DNA from: an uncultured Clostridia bacterium
GTDB taxonomy: Bacteria; Bacillota; Clostridia; UBA1381
NCBI GenBank assembly: GCA_934454215.1
Contig: CAKSGG010000052.1
Coordinates: 1-20,811, forward strand
Length of the DNA stretch: 20,811 nucleotides
Reading direction: 5' to 3'
Below, in pieces: positions 12,725 to 20,811 of the stretch. The number at the start of each line of letters is the position of its first letter. Positions within the stretch are counted from its first letter, which is position 1. The notes below the pieces were generated by a model, which searched no databases, was not told where the DNA came from, and was given only the letters and a program-made list of their open reading frames with translations. The position numbers and the translations under genes were made by a program.

Positions 12725-15700
12725 TTAAAGCTTTTTAACGCCAAGCTTAACATTCTCGCCGTTAATGCTCCATTCCTTTACAAATCCGTCGGTACTTCCC
12801 TCAACCAATTCATCGGCAAGAACCTCGTCTTTTATTTCTTCCGCATTTTTATCTACGATTTCTGCAAGCCTTGCGTTGCCGTCGGTATAAAGGCAGATAT
12901 GATCCATAACCTCAAAACCTGCGTCCTTACGCATCGTCTGCACCTTTGAAATTATTTCACGTACAAATCCTTCTTCTATCAGTTCGTCTGACAAGCGCTT
13001 ATCCAAAACAACCGTAATACCCTTGTCGGTTATTGATTCAAAATCATCGGATTGTGCCGTTTCAATCAGCAAATCGTCCTTTTCAAGCTTTTCATCAGCA
13101 CCGTCAACATTGATTGTTATAAATCCGTTTTCGTTAAGCTCTGCAAACGCCTTTGCCCCGTCAAGCGCCGCAAGAATTTCTTTTACCTTGTTTATATTCT
13201 TGCCGAAACGTCTGCCCAAAGTCTTTAGCTGCGGCTTGAAATTATATGACGCAAACTTTGAAACATCGTCCGTAAATTCTACGCTCTTTACATTCAATTC
13301 TTCACGTATAATATCCGTATACAAGCCGTCAAGCGTACGCTCCGCTTTAATATACATCGTACCGATAGGCTGACGGTTCTTTATATTGGCACCGTTACGG
13401 CACGCACGTCCGAGTACAACGATTTCAAGAACCTCTTCCATTTTTGCCTCAAGCTCGGAATCTATCAGCTTTTCATCTGCAATCGGAAAGCTGCAAAGGT
13501 GTATTGATTCGGGCGCTGTTTTATCAATACCCGCAACAAGATTCTGATAAATGTCCTCTGTCATAAACGGAATCATAGGCGCTGAAAGCTTGCAGAGAGT
13601 TACAAGCGCAGTGTACAGCGTCATATACGCATTAATCTTATCCTGCGGCATATCCTTAACCCAAAATCTTGTTCTTGAACGTCTTACATACCAGTTTGAC
13701 AGCTCATCGACAAAATCCTCAAGCACTCTTGCCGTTTCCGTTATCTTGTAATCGTTCAAATATTCATCAACCGTCTTTATAAGCGTATTCAGCTTTGACA
13801 GCAGCCACTTATCCATAACCGACAGCGAGTTATAATCAAGCGTGTATTTTGTCGGGTCAAACTCGTCTATATTCGCATAAAGCACATAGAACGCATACGT
13901 GTTCCAAAGTGTACCCATAAACTTTCTCTGACCCTCTACAACCGCTCCTGCATGGAATTTGTTCGGTAGCCACGGCGCACTGTTCTCATAGAAATACCAG
14001 CGTATTGCGTCTGCTCCGTACGTTTCCAGAGCGTCAAACGGGTCAACGGCATTGCCCTTTGATTTTGACATTTTCTGTCCGTTTTCGTCCTGAACCAATC
14101 CAAGAACTATAACATTCTTATACGGCGCTTTATTGAATATAAGCGTCGATATTGCAAGCAGTGAATAGAACCAGCCTCTTGTCTGGTCGACAGCCTCGGA
14201 TATAAAGTCGGCAGGGAAATTCTGCTTGAATATATCCTCGTTTTCAAACGGATAGTGGTACTGCGCAAACGGCATTGAACCCGAATCAAACCAACAGTCT
14301 ATAACCTCGGGTACTCTGTGCATTTCCTTTCCGCAGTGCGGACACTTTATCGTAACGGCGTCAATGTACGGTCTGTGCAGTTCTATATCATCGGGGCAGT
14401 TATCGGACATTGATTTCAATTCTTCAATTGAACCAATCGCATGTCTGTGACCGCATTCACATTCCCATATATTAAGCGGAGTACCCCAATATCTGTTACG
14501 GCTGATACCCCAGTCCTGAACATTGTTCAGCCACTCGCCGAATCTTCCCTTGCCTATGCTTTCGGGAATCCAGTTTATTGTATTGTTATTTCTTATCAAA
14601 TCTTCTTTTACGTCCGTCATTTTGATAAACCATGTATCACGCGCATAGTAAATCAGCGGAGTATCACATCTCCAGCAGAACGGATAGCTGTGCTCAAATT
14701 TCGGAGCATTGAACAGCAGTCCTCTTTCATCAAGGTCTTTTAATATTTCCTTGTCAGCGTCTTTGCAGAATGTTCCCGCCCAAGGCGTTTCCTTTGTCAT
14801 TTCACCTTTACCGTCAACAAGCTGAACAAACGGCAAGCCGTATTTTCTTCCCACATTTGAGTCGTCCTCACCGAATGCAGGCGCTATATGAACGATACCC
14901 GTACCGTCCGTAAGCGTTACATACGTATCGCATACCACATACCAGCACTTTTCTTTCGGCGATACGAAATGATAAAGCGGAGTATATTCCTTATGCTCCA
15001 AATCCGTACCCTTATAACGCTCGATAACCTCATATTCCTGTTCGGGGAAATTCTTTTCAACAAGAGCCTCCGCAAGGATATACATTTCCTCACCGACCTT
15101 GATTTTTACATAATCCTCATCGGGGTTCACGCACAGTGCAACGTTTGACGGCAGAGTCCATGGCGTTGTCGTCCATGCAAGAAAGTATGTGCTTTCCTCG
15201 CCTTTAACCGCAAATTTAGCCGTAGCCGAACGCTCCTTAACGTCCTTATATCCCTGTGCAACCTCGTGCGACGAAAGCGGAGTGCCGCAGCGGGGGCAAT
15301 ACGGAACAATTTTATGTCCCTTATACAAAAGTCCCTTTTCCCAAATCTGTTTCAGCGCCCACCATTCGGACTCTATAAAATTATTGTCGTATGTTACATA
15401 CGGGTTTTCCATGTCTGCCCAAAATCCGACAGTACCCGAAAAATCCTCCCACATACCTTTATATTTCCAAACGCTTTCCTTACACTTCTTTATAAACGGC
15501 TCAAGTCCGTATTCTTCAATCTGCTCCTTACCGTCAAGTCCGAGCATTTTTTCGACCTCAAGCTCAACGGGAAGTCCGTGCGTATCCCAGCCCGCCTTAC
15601 GGGGAACCATATAGCCCTTCATTGTGCGGTAACGGGGAATCATATCCTTTATGACACGGGTCAGAACATGACCTATATGCGGCTTTCCGTTTGCGGTCGG

Positions 15701-15841
15701 AGGACCGTCATAAAACGTATAAACATCTCCGCCCTTACGCTCGTCAATACTCTTTTCAAAGATATGGTTATCCTGCCAGAATTTCTTAATTTCCTTTTCC
15801 CTGTCCACAAAGTTCAGGTTTGTTGAAACCTTTTTGTACAT
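12725..15841 (-). CDS. ileS: Isoleucyl-tRNA synthetase, long (IleRS2-like) type
   Basis: The product has 1038 residues. ATG 15841 is chosen because AAAGGA lies 8 bases upstream; ATG 15850 touches that site. The enzyme charges tRNA-Ile with isoleucine. Motifs: class I 'HIGH' at 55-58 (GKPHIGHVL), the CP1 editing domain with 'TTTPWTLPSNVALCV' and 'GTGIVHIAPAFGEDD', internal zinc-type clusters 'CPRCGTPLSSHE' and 'CECGHRHAIG...CPHCGKEM', and 'KMSKS' at 590-594. The length over 1000 residues and the lack of a C-terminal four-cysteine zinc finger point to the eukaryote-like type rather than the ~920-residue type. An isoleucine T-box controls it. Confidence 0.98.
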   Translation of the reverse strand: MYKKVSTNLNFVDREKEIKKFWQDNHIFEKSIDERKGGDVYTFYDGPPTANGKPHIGHVLTRVIKDMIPRYRTMKGYMVPRKAGWDTHGLPVELEVEKMLGLDGKEQIEEYGLEPFIKKCKESVWKYKGMWEDFSGTVGFWADMENPYVTYDNNFIESEWWALKQIWEKGLLYKGHKIVPYCPRCGTPLSSHEVAQGYKDVKERSATAKFAVKGEESTYFLAWTTTPWTLPSNVALCVNPDEDYVKIKVGEEMYILAEALVEKNFPEQEYEVIERYKGTDLEHKEYTPLYHFVSPKEKCWYVVCDTYVTLTDGTGIVHIAPAFGEDDSNVGRKYGLPFVQLVDGKGEMTKETPWAGTFCKDADKEILKDLDERGLLFNAPKFEHSYPFCWRCDTPLIYYARDTWFIKMTDVKEDLIRNNNTINWIPESIGKGRFGEWLNNVQDWGISRNRYWGTPLNIWECECGHRHAIGSIEELKSMSDNCPDDIELHRPYIDAVTIKCPHCGKEMHRVPEVIDCWFDSGSMPFAQYHYPFENEDIFKQNFPADFISEAVDQTRGWFYSLLAISTLIFNKAPYKNVIVLGLVQDENGQKMSKSKGNAVDPFDALETYGADAIRWYFYENSAPWLPNKFHAGAVVEGQRKFMGTLWNTYAFYVLYANIDEFDPTKYTLDYNSLSVMDKWLLSKLNTLIKTVDEYLNDYKITETARVLEDFVDELSNWYVRRSRTRFWVKDMPQDKINAYMTLYTALVTLCKLSAPMIPFMTEDIYQNLVAGIDKTAPESIHLCSFPIADEKLIDSELEAKMEEVLEIVVLGRACRNGANIKNRQPIGTMYIKAERTLDGLYTDIIREELNVKSVEFTDDVSKFASYNFKPQLKTLGRRFGKNINKVKEILAALDGAKAFAELNENGFITINVDGADEKLEKDDLLIETAQSDDFESITDKGITVVLDKRLSDELIEEGFVREIISKVQTMRKDAGFEVMDHICLYTDGNARLAEIVDKNAEEIKDEVLADELVEGSTDGFVKEWSINGENVKLGVKKL

Positions 15842-15867
15842 TTCCCTCATCCTTTCAGCTTGAATTT

Positions 15868-15909
15868 AAAACAATAAAAGCTCCGCCTTGTAAACAAGAC
15901 GAAGCCTTT
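15868..15909 (-). terminator. T-box terminator of ileS
   Basis: On the minus strand AAAGGCTTCGTCTTG (15909-15895) pairs with CAAGGCGGAGCTTTT (15890-15876), 15 bases with three wobbles and a 4-base loop, followed by a T-rich stretch to 15868. Its 5' arm overlaps the sequence that pairs with the T-box in the antiterminator, so the two folds exclude each other. Confidence 0.9.
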
Positions 15910-16106
15910 TTCTTCGTTATACCACTCGCATACAATCATATGTTTTCCCTTTTTACGGCGGAAATTCCGTCATGGCTTACTGATTTTTCAGCCACGCCGC
16001 TCCCAAGTGATTTTCATTCGGATTTACTCACCGCCATGCTCACACCGTCCACAGCTCGCTTATTGCTTTCCGTCCGAATTACTGTCTTGTTCAACGCATT
16101 TATTTT
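15868..16106 (-). promoter_or_regulatory. Isoleucine T-box leader of ileS (specifier AUC)
   Basis: The minus-strand leader has all T-box parts. Stem I base: CAAG (16089-16086) pairs with CTTG (16007-16004). Specifier loop: AGTA (16083-16080) faces GAAAATCA, in which AUC at 16011-16009 is the isoleucine specifier codon. The stem continues with ATTCGGA/TCCGAAT (16079-16073 and 16022-16016). The distal part has 'GCGAGC' and 'GGTGTGAGC', and 'GGGAGC' follows stem I. The T-box proper is 'GAGTGGTATAACG' (15927-15915), whose UGGU would pair with the uncharged tRNA acceptor end. An intrinsic terminator follows. Uncharged tRNA-Ile is expected to stabilise the antiterminator and switch on ileS and the genes behind it. 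Confidence 0.93.
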
Positions 16107-16112
16107 TTTAAT

Positions 16113-16141
16113 ATTATATTATATTTTTTTCTTTTTGTCAA
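16113..16141 (-). promoter_or_regulatory. Full-consensus sigma-A promoter of the ileS operon
   Basis: TTGACA (16141-16136), exactly 17 bases, TATAAT (16118-16113) on the minus strand. Transcription should start near 16106, just ahead of T-box stem I. It starts only about 22 bases after the stop codon of the beta-helix gene transcribed in the same direction. Confidence 0.95.
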
Positions 16142-16162
16142 GTATTTTTACAAATTTTTATA

Positions 16163-19100
16163 TTATTTTGCAAGCTCATAAATAATTCTGTATTTTGCAA
16201 GCGGTTTCATAGACGCAAGCGAATCCCAGAACATGACCTTTGCAGATGTCACTTTATCAATATTCACGTCTGCTTTCCACTCAACCGTCTTTGATGAGAA
16301 CGCCGCTATTTTATCTGATATGCTTGTTTTTACTCCCGTCAAAACGTCATTATCGTAAAACGCCGTAATAATACTCGGTGAAATCGTTGCTGACGTATTG
16401 TTCTGAATCAGACACGACATTGTCACCTCGCCGCTGCCGCACTCCTTCAGCGTTTCAAATGTTTGTCCGTCTGAGTTTTTATATGTAATCGCACCTGCGT
16501 AAATTGTACCGTAACTGTATGTTTTTGAAACAATTTCACCGGTTACGCCTTTTACATATAAAGTATACAATCCGCTTTTGTCCTCACCGTCAACTCTTGT
16601 GTTAAAGCTGAATTTCACAACTCCGTCATTATCCGCCAAAACCGTGTCGCTGTACTGAACAGCTTTTAAGTTCAGCTCATCGGGAACATTGTTAATATCG
16701 TATTCGGGATTTGTTACAAGCACCGACACAAGCGTGTTCGGTCTTGCGCCCGCACATACAACAGATACATCATCACTGTTTTCATCGACATTTACTTCTT
16801 TTATTTCAATGTCAAATTCCGTCATACACGCTCTTGCCTTAACAAGCAAATTCAAAAGCGTCTGCTCACCGTTGTCAATAACCTGCTGTGATGAAGCATT
16901 TTGCAATATTTCTTTCATTTCCGCAGATTTTATTTTCAGCTCTTCTGGAATTGACGAATCCGAAAATTCAATCAAGCCGCCGTTATATTTTTCTATCATC
17001 GAATCAGCCAATGAAACAGCATAATTCAAGCTGTCCTTATACAGAGCATTATCGGCGTTTGTCGTAAATGACGCAGCATCGCTCACCGCCTTAAATCTGT
17101 CGTTCTTAGCCAGTCCGTATGCCTCTGCCTTCCAAAAATATTCCGTCGACGGTTCAAGGCTTACTTTTTTAACCAAAGCCTCGCCCGTATCGTGCATCGT
17201 TTCATCATAGACAACGTTGTTAAATCCGCTGTCCTTCGCAATCACAAGACGGTATTTTGACGCATTTTCCGTTCTTTCCCATATAAATTCCGTATCTGCG
17301 CCCGTATTTTGAACATTTATCAATCTGACCGTATCGGCAGGCGTTTTGTAAATATTCGGATTTGTTGTTGACACGATACTCATTGTGCTCATATCTATCT
17401 CATTTACGGTTGATACGTCCGAGTTGAATTTATCGGTCAGCGTGTAATCTCCGTTTTGTGCGTCTTTGAACAACGTTTCATCATAATCAAGTTTCGGATT
17501 TCCCGCCTCCGTTGCATTCAAATCCTCTCCGCTTTCATTTGTTATTTTCTTTCCGTAAAGCTTGTATTCATCAACAACATATCCCTTGAACAAATTTGAA
17601 CCGATATATCGCTCCGCATAAAAAAGCACATCGGGGTTTTGCTCTGTCAGCTCTTTTTCACCGTCAATAATAGGGGTGACGCCGTCGTTTTTATAATACG
17701 GATGCCATATTCTGCCGAAACTGCCGCCGCAGTTTACCGATACGTTTCCCGTAATTTCCGTGTCCCACGGCGCAAAATACGGCGTTCTCGAAAGCGTGTC
17801 CTTTAAATACGGATAATGTTCAGCCACAACACTGCCGTAGCTTGTCCTTTTCAGCAGTGTTTCAACCTCATTCAAAAACGTTGAAGACGTTCCTATGTCA
17901 TACGCCCCCGAATCGGGCGACCACGACGCCATACGGCTTATACCGCTCGGGCTTGCGGTGTTGTTTATCATAAGATTATTATTAAATCTGCAATTCATAC
18001 CCGAATTGAGAATCATGCCCATATACATATCCGATATTACATTATGATGAAAATAAGAATTTCCGTAGCCATCATCGGAATACAAGCCGCAATAAGCATA
18101 TTCGGCATTACCCTTATGACCGTCATGTATATAATTATATGCAGCTTCCGTTCCGTATTTTGTGTTGCTGCGTCCCATATAAATAGCTCCGCCGTCTCCT
18201 ATATAATATCCCTGATTTATAATTTCATTACCGTTTATGGTATAATCGTTTGCGCCGCAGCTTATACCCATAAACGTCATACAATCCTGAATAATATTAT
18301 TTTCTATTTTATTTCCGAAATCCGACGGAATCTGACTCGCCGCACTTCCCGATGATATAATCGAGTTTCTGCCGTAAAAACCGCACATTGAGATTCTGTT
18401 GTTTGATACCTCAACATTTCCGCGCTTTAGCGATTTCAGTTCTCCGCCATGGAAAGTTATAACCGTATTCGCACAGCCGTAAAAATAATTATCGGTAATT
18501 TTTGATTCATTTCCGCTGAAATATATTGCATTGCCGCCCTGCGAATATTTGATAACGCAGTTTTTAATATTTATATTTTCAGAGCCTGTGACATTAAATA
18601 CCTCTGCGCCGAATTTATCAAATTCAAGCCCGTCAAAAGTAATATTTGACGCATCCTTTATTTTTACGGCTGTTGACATCATAGACGTAATTTCTATATC
18701 TGCGTCTTCCATATCCGAATCGGGATAATAATACAGAACGTTATTTTCACGGTCTGTAAAATACTCGCCCGGCATATCAAGCTCTTCAAGAAGATTCTCT
18801 GCCCAAAACTCGGCGTTTTTCCTTACGGTTCTGTCCACTGTTATAACAGAGCCGTCAGCCGTCGCCTTTAACGGATACCAAAAATATGTTGCTCCGCTTG
18901 ATGCTATTAATTGCAAATCCTTTGCATTTCCCCATTTCAAAACTTCTTCGTCATCACATTCAAAGCTTCTTGTGCCGTCTGCCTTTGATGCCGTTAAATG
19001 TCCCTCATTCGGGTATCTTGCGGTTGTTTTCATTATGTCATTTACATACATATACGGAACAGTTCCATCACTCAGGGAATATAACAAACCGGCATTTTCC

Positions 19101-19531
19101 AAATTAAACCGCATGACATTGCCATGCGACTTCTGCGGCAGTCTTTGCAGTATTTGCGCATCTTCAACTTTTGAAAATTTATTTGACGGCAGCTCTGCCG
19201 CACCCGAAAATACAACTTTTTCGTTATTATACGGCATAAACGTCACCGTGCAGCCGCCAAACATATCGCCGGTTATTTCCGTTGTTGATGAGATATTATA
19301 TTTACCCTCATGAAACAGTACATTGACTGAACCGCCAAGCCTGTCTTTATTATTTTTTATATACTCAACCGCTCCCTTTAAGCTTTTCAGCGGTGCGCCT
19401 ATACTTCCGTCTGCGCTGTCACTGCCATAAACCGATACATGAATTTCATCGGTTCCCTCCGCATATGTAATTGCCGTTGCTGTCTGAAATACCATTGCTG
19501 CACAAATTAATAATGAGATTATTTTTCTCAA
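16163..19531 (-). CDS. Secreted right-handed beta-helix protein with C-terminal accessory domains
   Basis: About 1122 residues from a TTG at 19531, preferred because AAGGA is 8 bases upstream; ATG 19540 directly touches that site but would add only three residues. Signal peptide: about 1-24 (MRKIISLLICAAMVFQTATA). Residues about 28-50 'VSVYGSDSADGSIGAPLKSL' are the usual entry to pectate-lyase-like beta-helices, with 'GEYFTDRENNVLYYYPDSD' and repeated turns ('DNYFYGCAN', 'GNEIINQGYYIGDGGAIYMG', 'YNYIHDGHKGN') to about 560, as in GH141-like and related polysaccharide-acting families. Then an Fn3-like module (about 730-825), a helical FIVAR-like stretch (825-910), an Ig-like part (910-1008) and a C-terminal module ending 'AKVMFWDSLASMKPL'. 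No SLH, sortase or dockerin signal is seen. The likely role is carbohydrate breakdown or binding outside the cell; the substrate is unknown. Confidence 0.85.
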   Translation of the reverse strand: MRKIISLLICAAMVFQTATAITYAEGTDEIHVSVYGSDSADGSIGAPLKSLKGAVEYIKNNKDRLGGSVNVLFHEGKYNISSTTEITGDMFGGCTVTFMPYNNEKVVFSGAAELPSNKFSKVEDAQILQRLPQKSHGNVMRFNLENAGLLYSLSDGTVPYMYVNDIMKTTARYPNEGHLTASKADGTRSFECDDEEVLKWGNAKDLQLIASSGATYFWYPLKATADGSVITVDRTVRKNAEFWAENLLEELDMPGEYFTDRENNVLYYYPDSDMEDADIEITSMMSTAVKIKDASNITFDGLEFDKFGAEVFNVTGSENINIKNCVIKYSQGGNAIYFSGNESKITDNYFYGCANTVITFHGGELKSLKRGNVEVSNNRISMCGFYGRNSIISSGSAASQIPSDFGNKIENNIIQDCMTFMGISCGANDYTINGNEIINQGYYIGDGGAIYMGRSNTKYGTEAAYNYIHDGHKGNAEYAYCGLYSDDGYGNSYFHHNVISDMYMGMILNSGMNCRFNNNLMINNTASPSGISRMASWSPDSGAYDIGTSSTFLNEVETLLKRTSYGSVVAEHYPYLKDTLSRTPYFAPWDTEITGNVSVNCGGSFGRIWHPYYKNDGVTPIIDGEKELTEQNPDVLFYAERYIGSNLFKGYVVDEYKLYGKKITNESGEDLNATEAGNPKLDYDETLFKDAQNGDYTLTDKFNSDVSTVNEIDMSTMSIVSTTNPNIYKTPADTVRLINVQNTGADTEFIWERTENASKYRLVIAKDSGFNNVVYDETMHDTGEALVKKVSLEPSTEYFWKAEAYGLAKNDRFKAVSDAASFTTNADNALYKDSLNYAVSLADSMIEKYNGGLIEFSDSSIPEELKIKSAEMKEILQNASSQQVIDNGEQTLLNLLVKARACMTEFDIEIKEVNVDENSDDVSVVCAGARPNTLVSVLVTNPEYDINNVPDELNLKAVQYSDTVLADNDGVVKFSFNTRVDGEDKSGLYTLYVKGVTGEIVSKTYSYGTIYAGAITYKNSDGQTFETLKECGSGEVTMSCLIQNNTSATISPSIITAFYDNDVLTGVKTSISDKIAAFSSKTVEWKADVNIDKVTSAKVMFWDSLASMKPLAKYRIIYELAK

Positions 19532-19557
19532 AACTATCATCCTTCCCGATTTTATAA

Positions 19558-19619
19558 GAGGTTGCTGCGCTAAACGCAGCAGCCTCGTTGGGGCTGATTG
19601 TTTTAAATACAGCAGCCCC
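19558..19619 (-). promoter_or_regulatory. Two tandem GC-rich hairpins between the secreted-protein genes
   Basis: On the minus strand the first hairpin has arms GGGGCTG and CAGCCCC (19619-19613 and 19596-19590, 16-base loop) beginning at the last base of the upstream gene's stop codon. The second has arms GAGGCTGCTGCG and CGCAGCAACCTC (19586-19575 and 19569-19558, 5-base loop, one mismatch). Both left arms share a GGCTGCTG core. Neither is followed by a proper T-run, so they may be weak terminators, 3'-end stabilisers or processing sites that set unequal expression of the two genes. Confidence 0.6.
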
Positions 19620-20811
19620 TATTTTAAGTTTTTCACAGCGGTGTGTATATCCTCCGCAAGCTCATCAAATGAGCGTTCTCCTCTTGCCCTGTCATTATTT
19701 CCTATGTAGTTGTTCGCATTAAGCTTTTGCTCGGGCGTCAGCGATAAATAATCGCTTATATCCAAACCGACATAATCCGCATTTTCTTTCGTAAGAACCT
19801 CCGAAATATAGTCTGAACGTCCGGCATGACTGTTAAAGCAAGCGTTTATAACATAAGTAATCATATATTTTGCCATATGCTTTCTTAATTCTTCAATACT
19901 TCCGCAGTTTCCTTTCAGCATGGCATTATTCGCTTTAACCTTATATATGTCACTCATATCATTATACCACTTATAAATCGTAACGCCGTTCTCATCAATC
20001 AATTCCGGTTTTATAATATCATTATACATTATATCGGTATTGTTTCTGAACAACAGCTCTGCAAGACCCTGATTATAGCCCGCAACAACACACGCTTCTG
20101 TAAGAATTTGCTTATATTCCGACACATCATACCTTGATGCGGATACTTTTTTGTTTTGAAGTATGGGATAAAGCACCTCTGCAATTTTTGATTTGTCAAG
20201 CTTTGCAAATAATGTTGAATCGCTTGTTTCCATTGTATCGCCCGAGCCTATCAAAAGCGTCTGTAAATGCTTATCCGAACGCGGATTTTCAAAATTTTCA
20301 AGAAGCTCATCTATAAGTATTCCGTCTGCCGGCACTTCCTCCATATCTTTTAGCTGTATACTTCCCTTACCGTTCTTTCTTATTCCGAAATATCCCTCAT
20401 CCCTTGTCTGATTCGCTGTCTGGTCAAGCTCCGCATATATAATTCTTCCGTCAACCTTAAAGAATTGCAGTACACCATTCGGAGTGTTTATACCTCCGGT
20501 CACAACGTCATACCATTTATCGGCTTCGATAAAGTCATTCGGTATTTCCGTAAGAGTTCTTCCGATTCTCTGCCATTCGATAATATCATGCTTGACTACC
20601 ATCAAATAACCGTTTCCGTTTTTATTCAGCTTTATATCAAAGCCTTGATAATCGCCGGCCGTTGTACCAAGATCCGCAAGTTTCATTTTAAAGCACAATA
20701 TGGAATTTTTGTTTTTTATTTCCGTTTTTGCATCCGACCTCGCATTATCCGACGAAAATGTCAAAACGTTATCTGAATCCACGGAAATTTTCCCACTACT
20801 GTTTACATCCC
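19619..20811 (-). CDS. Secreted-type protein with LamG-like and all-helical domains (5' end outside window)
   Basis: The frame is open to the window edge (residues such as DVNSSGKISV precede the first internal GTG at 20782), so the gene is partial; at least 397 residues are present and the TAG stop is at 19621-19619. The first part is beta-rich with 'GYLMVVKHDIIEWQRIGRTL', 'ADKWYDVVTGG' and 'GYFGIRKNGKGSIQLKDME', which reads like a concanavalin/LamG-type jelly-roll. After a short linker (ILIDELLENFENP) comes about 230 residues of predicted helix, with 'YKQILTEACVVAGYNQGLAE' and 'YLSLTPEQKLNANNYIGNN', which I do not recognise. The gene is probably co-oriented with, and functionally related to, the beta-helix gene 78 bases downstream. 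Confidence 0.7.
   Translation of the reverse strand, partial: DVNSSGKISVDSDNVLTFSSDNARSDAKTEIKNKNSILCFKMKLADLGTTAGDYQGFDIKLNKNGNGYLMVVKHDIIEWQRIGRTLTEIPNDFIEADKWYDVVTGGINTPNGVLQFFKVDGRIIYAELDQTANQTRDEGYFGIRKNGKGSIQLKDMEEVPADGILIDELLENFENPRSDKHLQTLLIGSGDTMETSDSTLFAKLDKSKIAEVLYPILQNKKVSASRYDVSEYKQILTEACVVAGYNQGLAELLFRNNTDIMYNDIIKPELIDENGVTIYKWYNDMSDIYKVKANNAMLKGNCGSIEELRKHMAKYMITYVINACFNSHAGRSDYISEVLTKENADYVGLDISDYLSLTPEQKLNANNYIGNNDRARGERSFDELAEDIHTAVKNLK

Noticed and set aside
15189..15826. Long plus-strand ORFs opposite the start of ileS
   Set aside because: They are antisense to clearly conserved IleRS sequence, lack ribosome binding sites and read as low-complexity products.
16019..16025. 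AUC at 16023-16021 as the T-box specifier
   Set aside because: It lies in the upper paired strand of stem I; the AUC at 16011-16009 is in the loop opposite AGTA with the expected GAA before it and A after it.
15820..16185. Plus-strand 121-codon ORF over the ileS leader
   Set aside because: It is antisense to the T-box, its terminator and the ileS promoter, and ends in a run of hydrophobic codons derived from AT-rich promoter DNA.
18044..18355. Plus-strand hydrophobic ORF opposite the beta-helix gene
   Set aside because: It has no ribosome binding site and is antisense to repetitive beta-helix coding sequence, which readily yields hydrophobic shadow frames.

Overview
The window looks like chromosomal DNA of a spore-forming, fairly AT-rich member of the Clostridia. 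The evidence is a sporulation and germination cluster (ypeB, sleB, spoIIR), a T-box leader in front of ileS, strong purine-rich ribosome binding sites, and close agreement with Firmicutes sigma-A and sigma-F promoter consensus sequences. The large secreted beta-helix protein at the right end suggests a plant- or host-polysaccharide user such as a gut or biomass Clostridium. I cannot name the species.

Left region (1 to about 4330): the integrase-proximal end of an integrated mobile element, probably an ICE or IME. It carries a small conserved mobile-element protein (113-391), a frameshifted gene of unknown function (1052-2070), about 700 bp of repeat-rich non-coding DNA, an excisionase-like gene (2834-3028) and a 403-residue tyrosine integrase (3040-4251). 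A direct repeat and a bidirectional terminator separate the integrase from the 3' end of rpsI, so the junction with the chromosome lies at about 4252-4360. The other end of the element is outside the window, and no conjugation genes are visible.

Core region (4340 to 10290): rplM-rpsI on the minus strand with a near-consensus promoter; a divergent Xer-type recombinase gene; the sleB-ypeB germination operon on the minus strand; and, divergent from it, spoIIR with what appears to be a full-match sigma-F promoter, followed by tgt (queuosine tRNA modification) with its own sigma-A promoter.

Translation operon (10276 to 16141), all minus strand: a consensus promoter, an isoleucine T-box leader (specifier AUC), ileS of the long 1038-residue type, a HAD phosphatase, a 111-bp palindromic repeat that contains a 46-codon ORF with a perfect ribosome binding site, engB/ysxC, and a TIGR01212-type radical SAM gene overlapping engB. 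An 18-bp duplication of the engB translation start flanks the palindromic repeat. A 40-nt leader with a hairpin directly against the Shine-Dalgarno is shared by engB and the unlinked sleB.

Right region (16163 to 20811): two minus-strand genes for secreted proteins, a beta-helix protein with C-terminal accessory domains and an upstream gene cut by the window edge, separated by two GC-rich hairpins.

The most interesting unexplained structures are the helically phased CATACAT repeats upstream of xis-int, the palindromic repeat with its small ORF inside the ileS-engB operon, and the shared hairpin-RBS leader.
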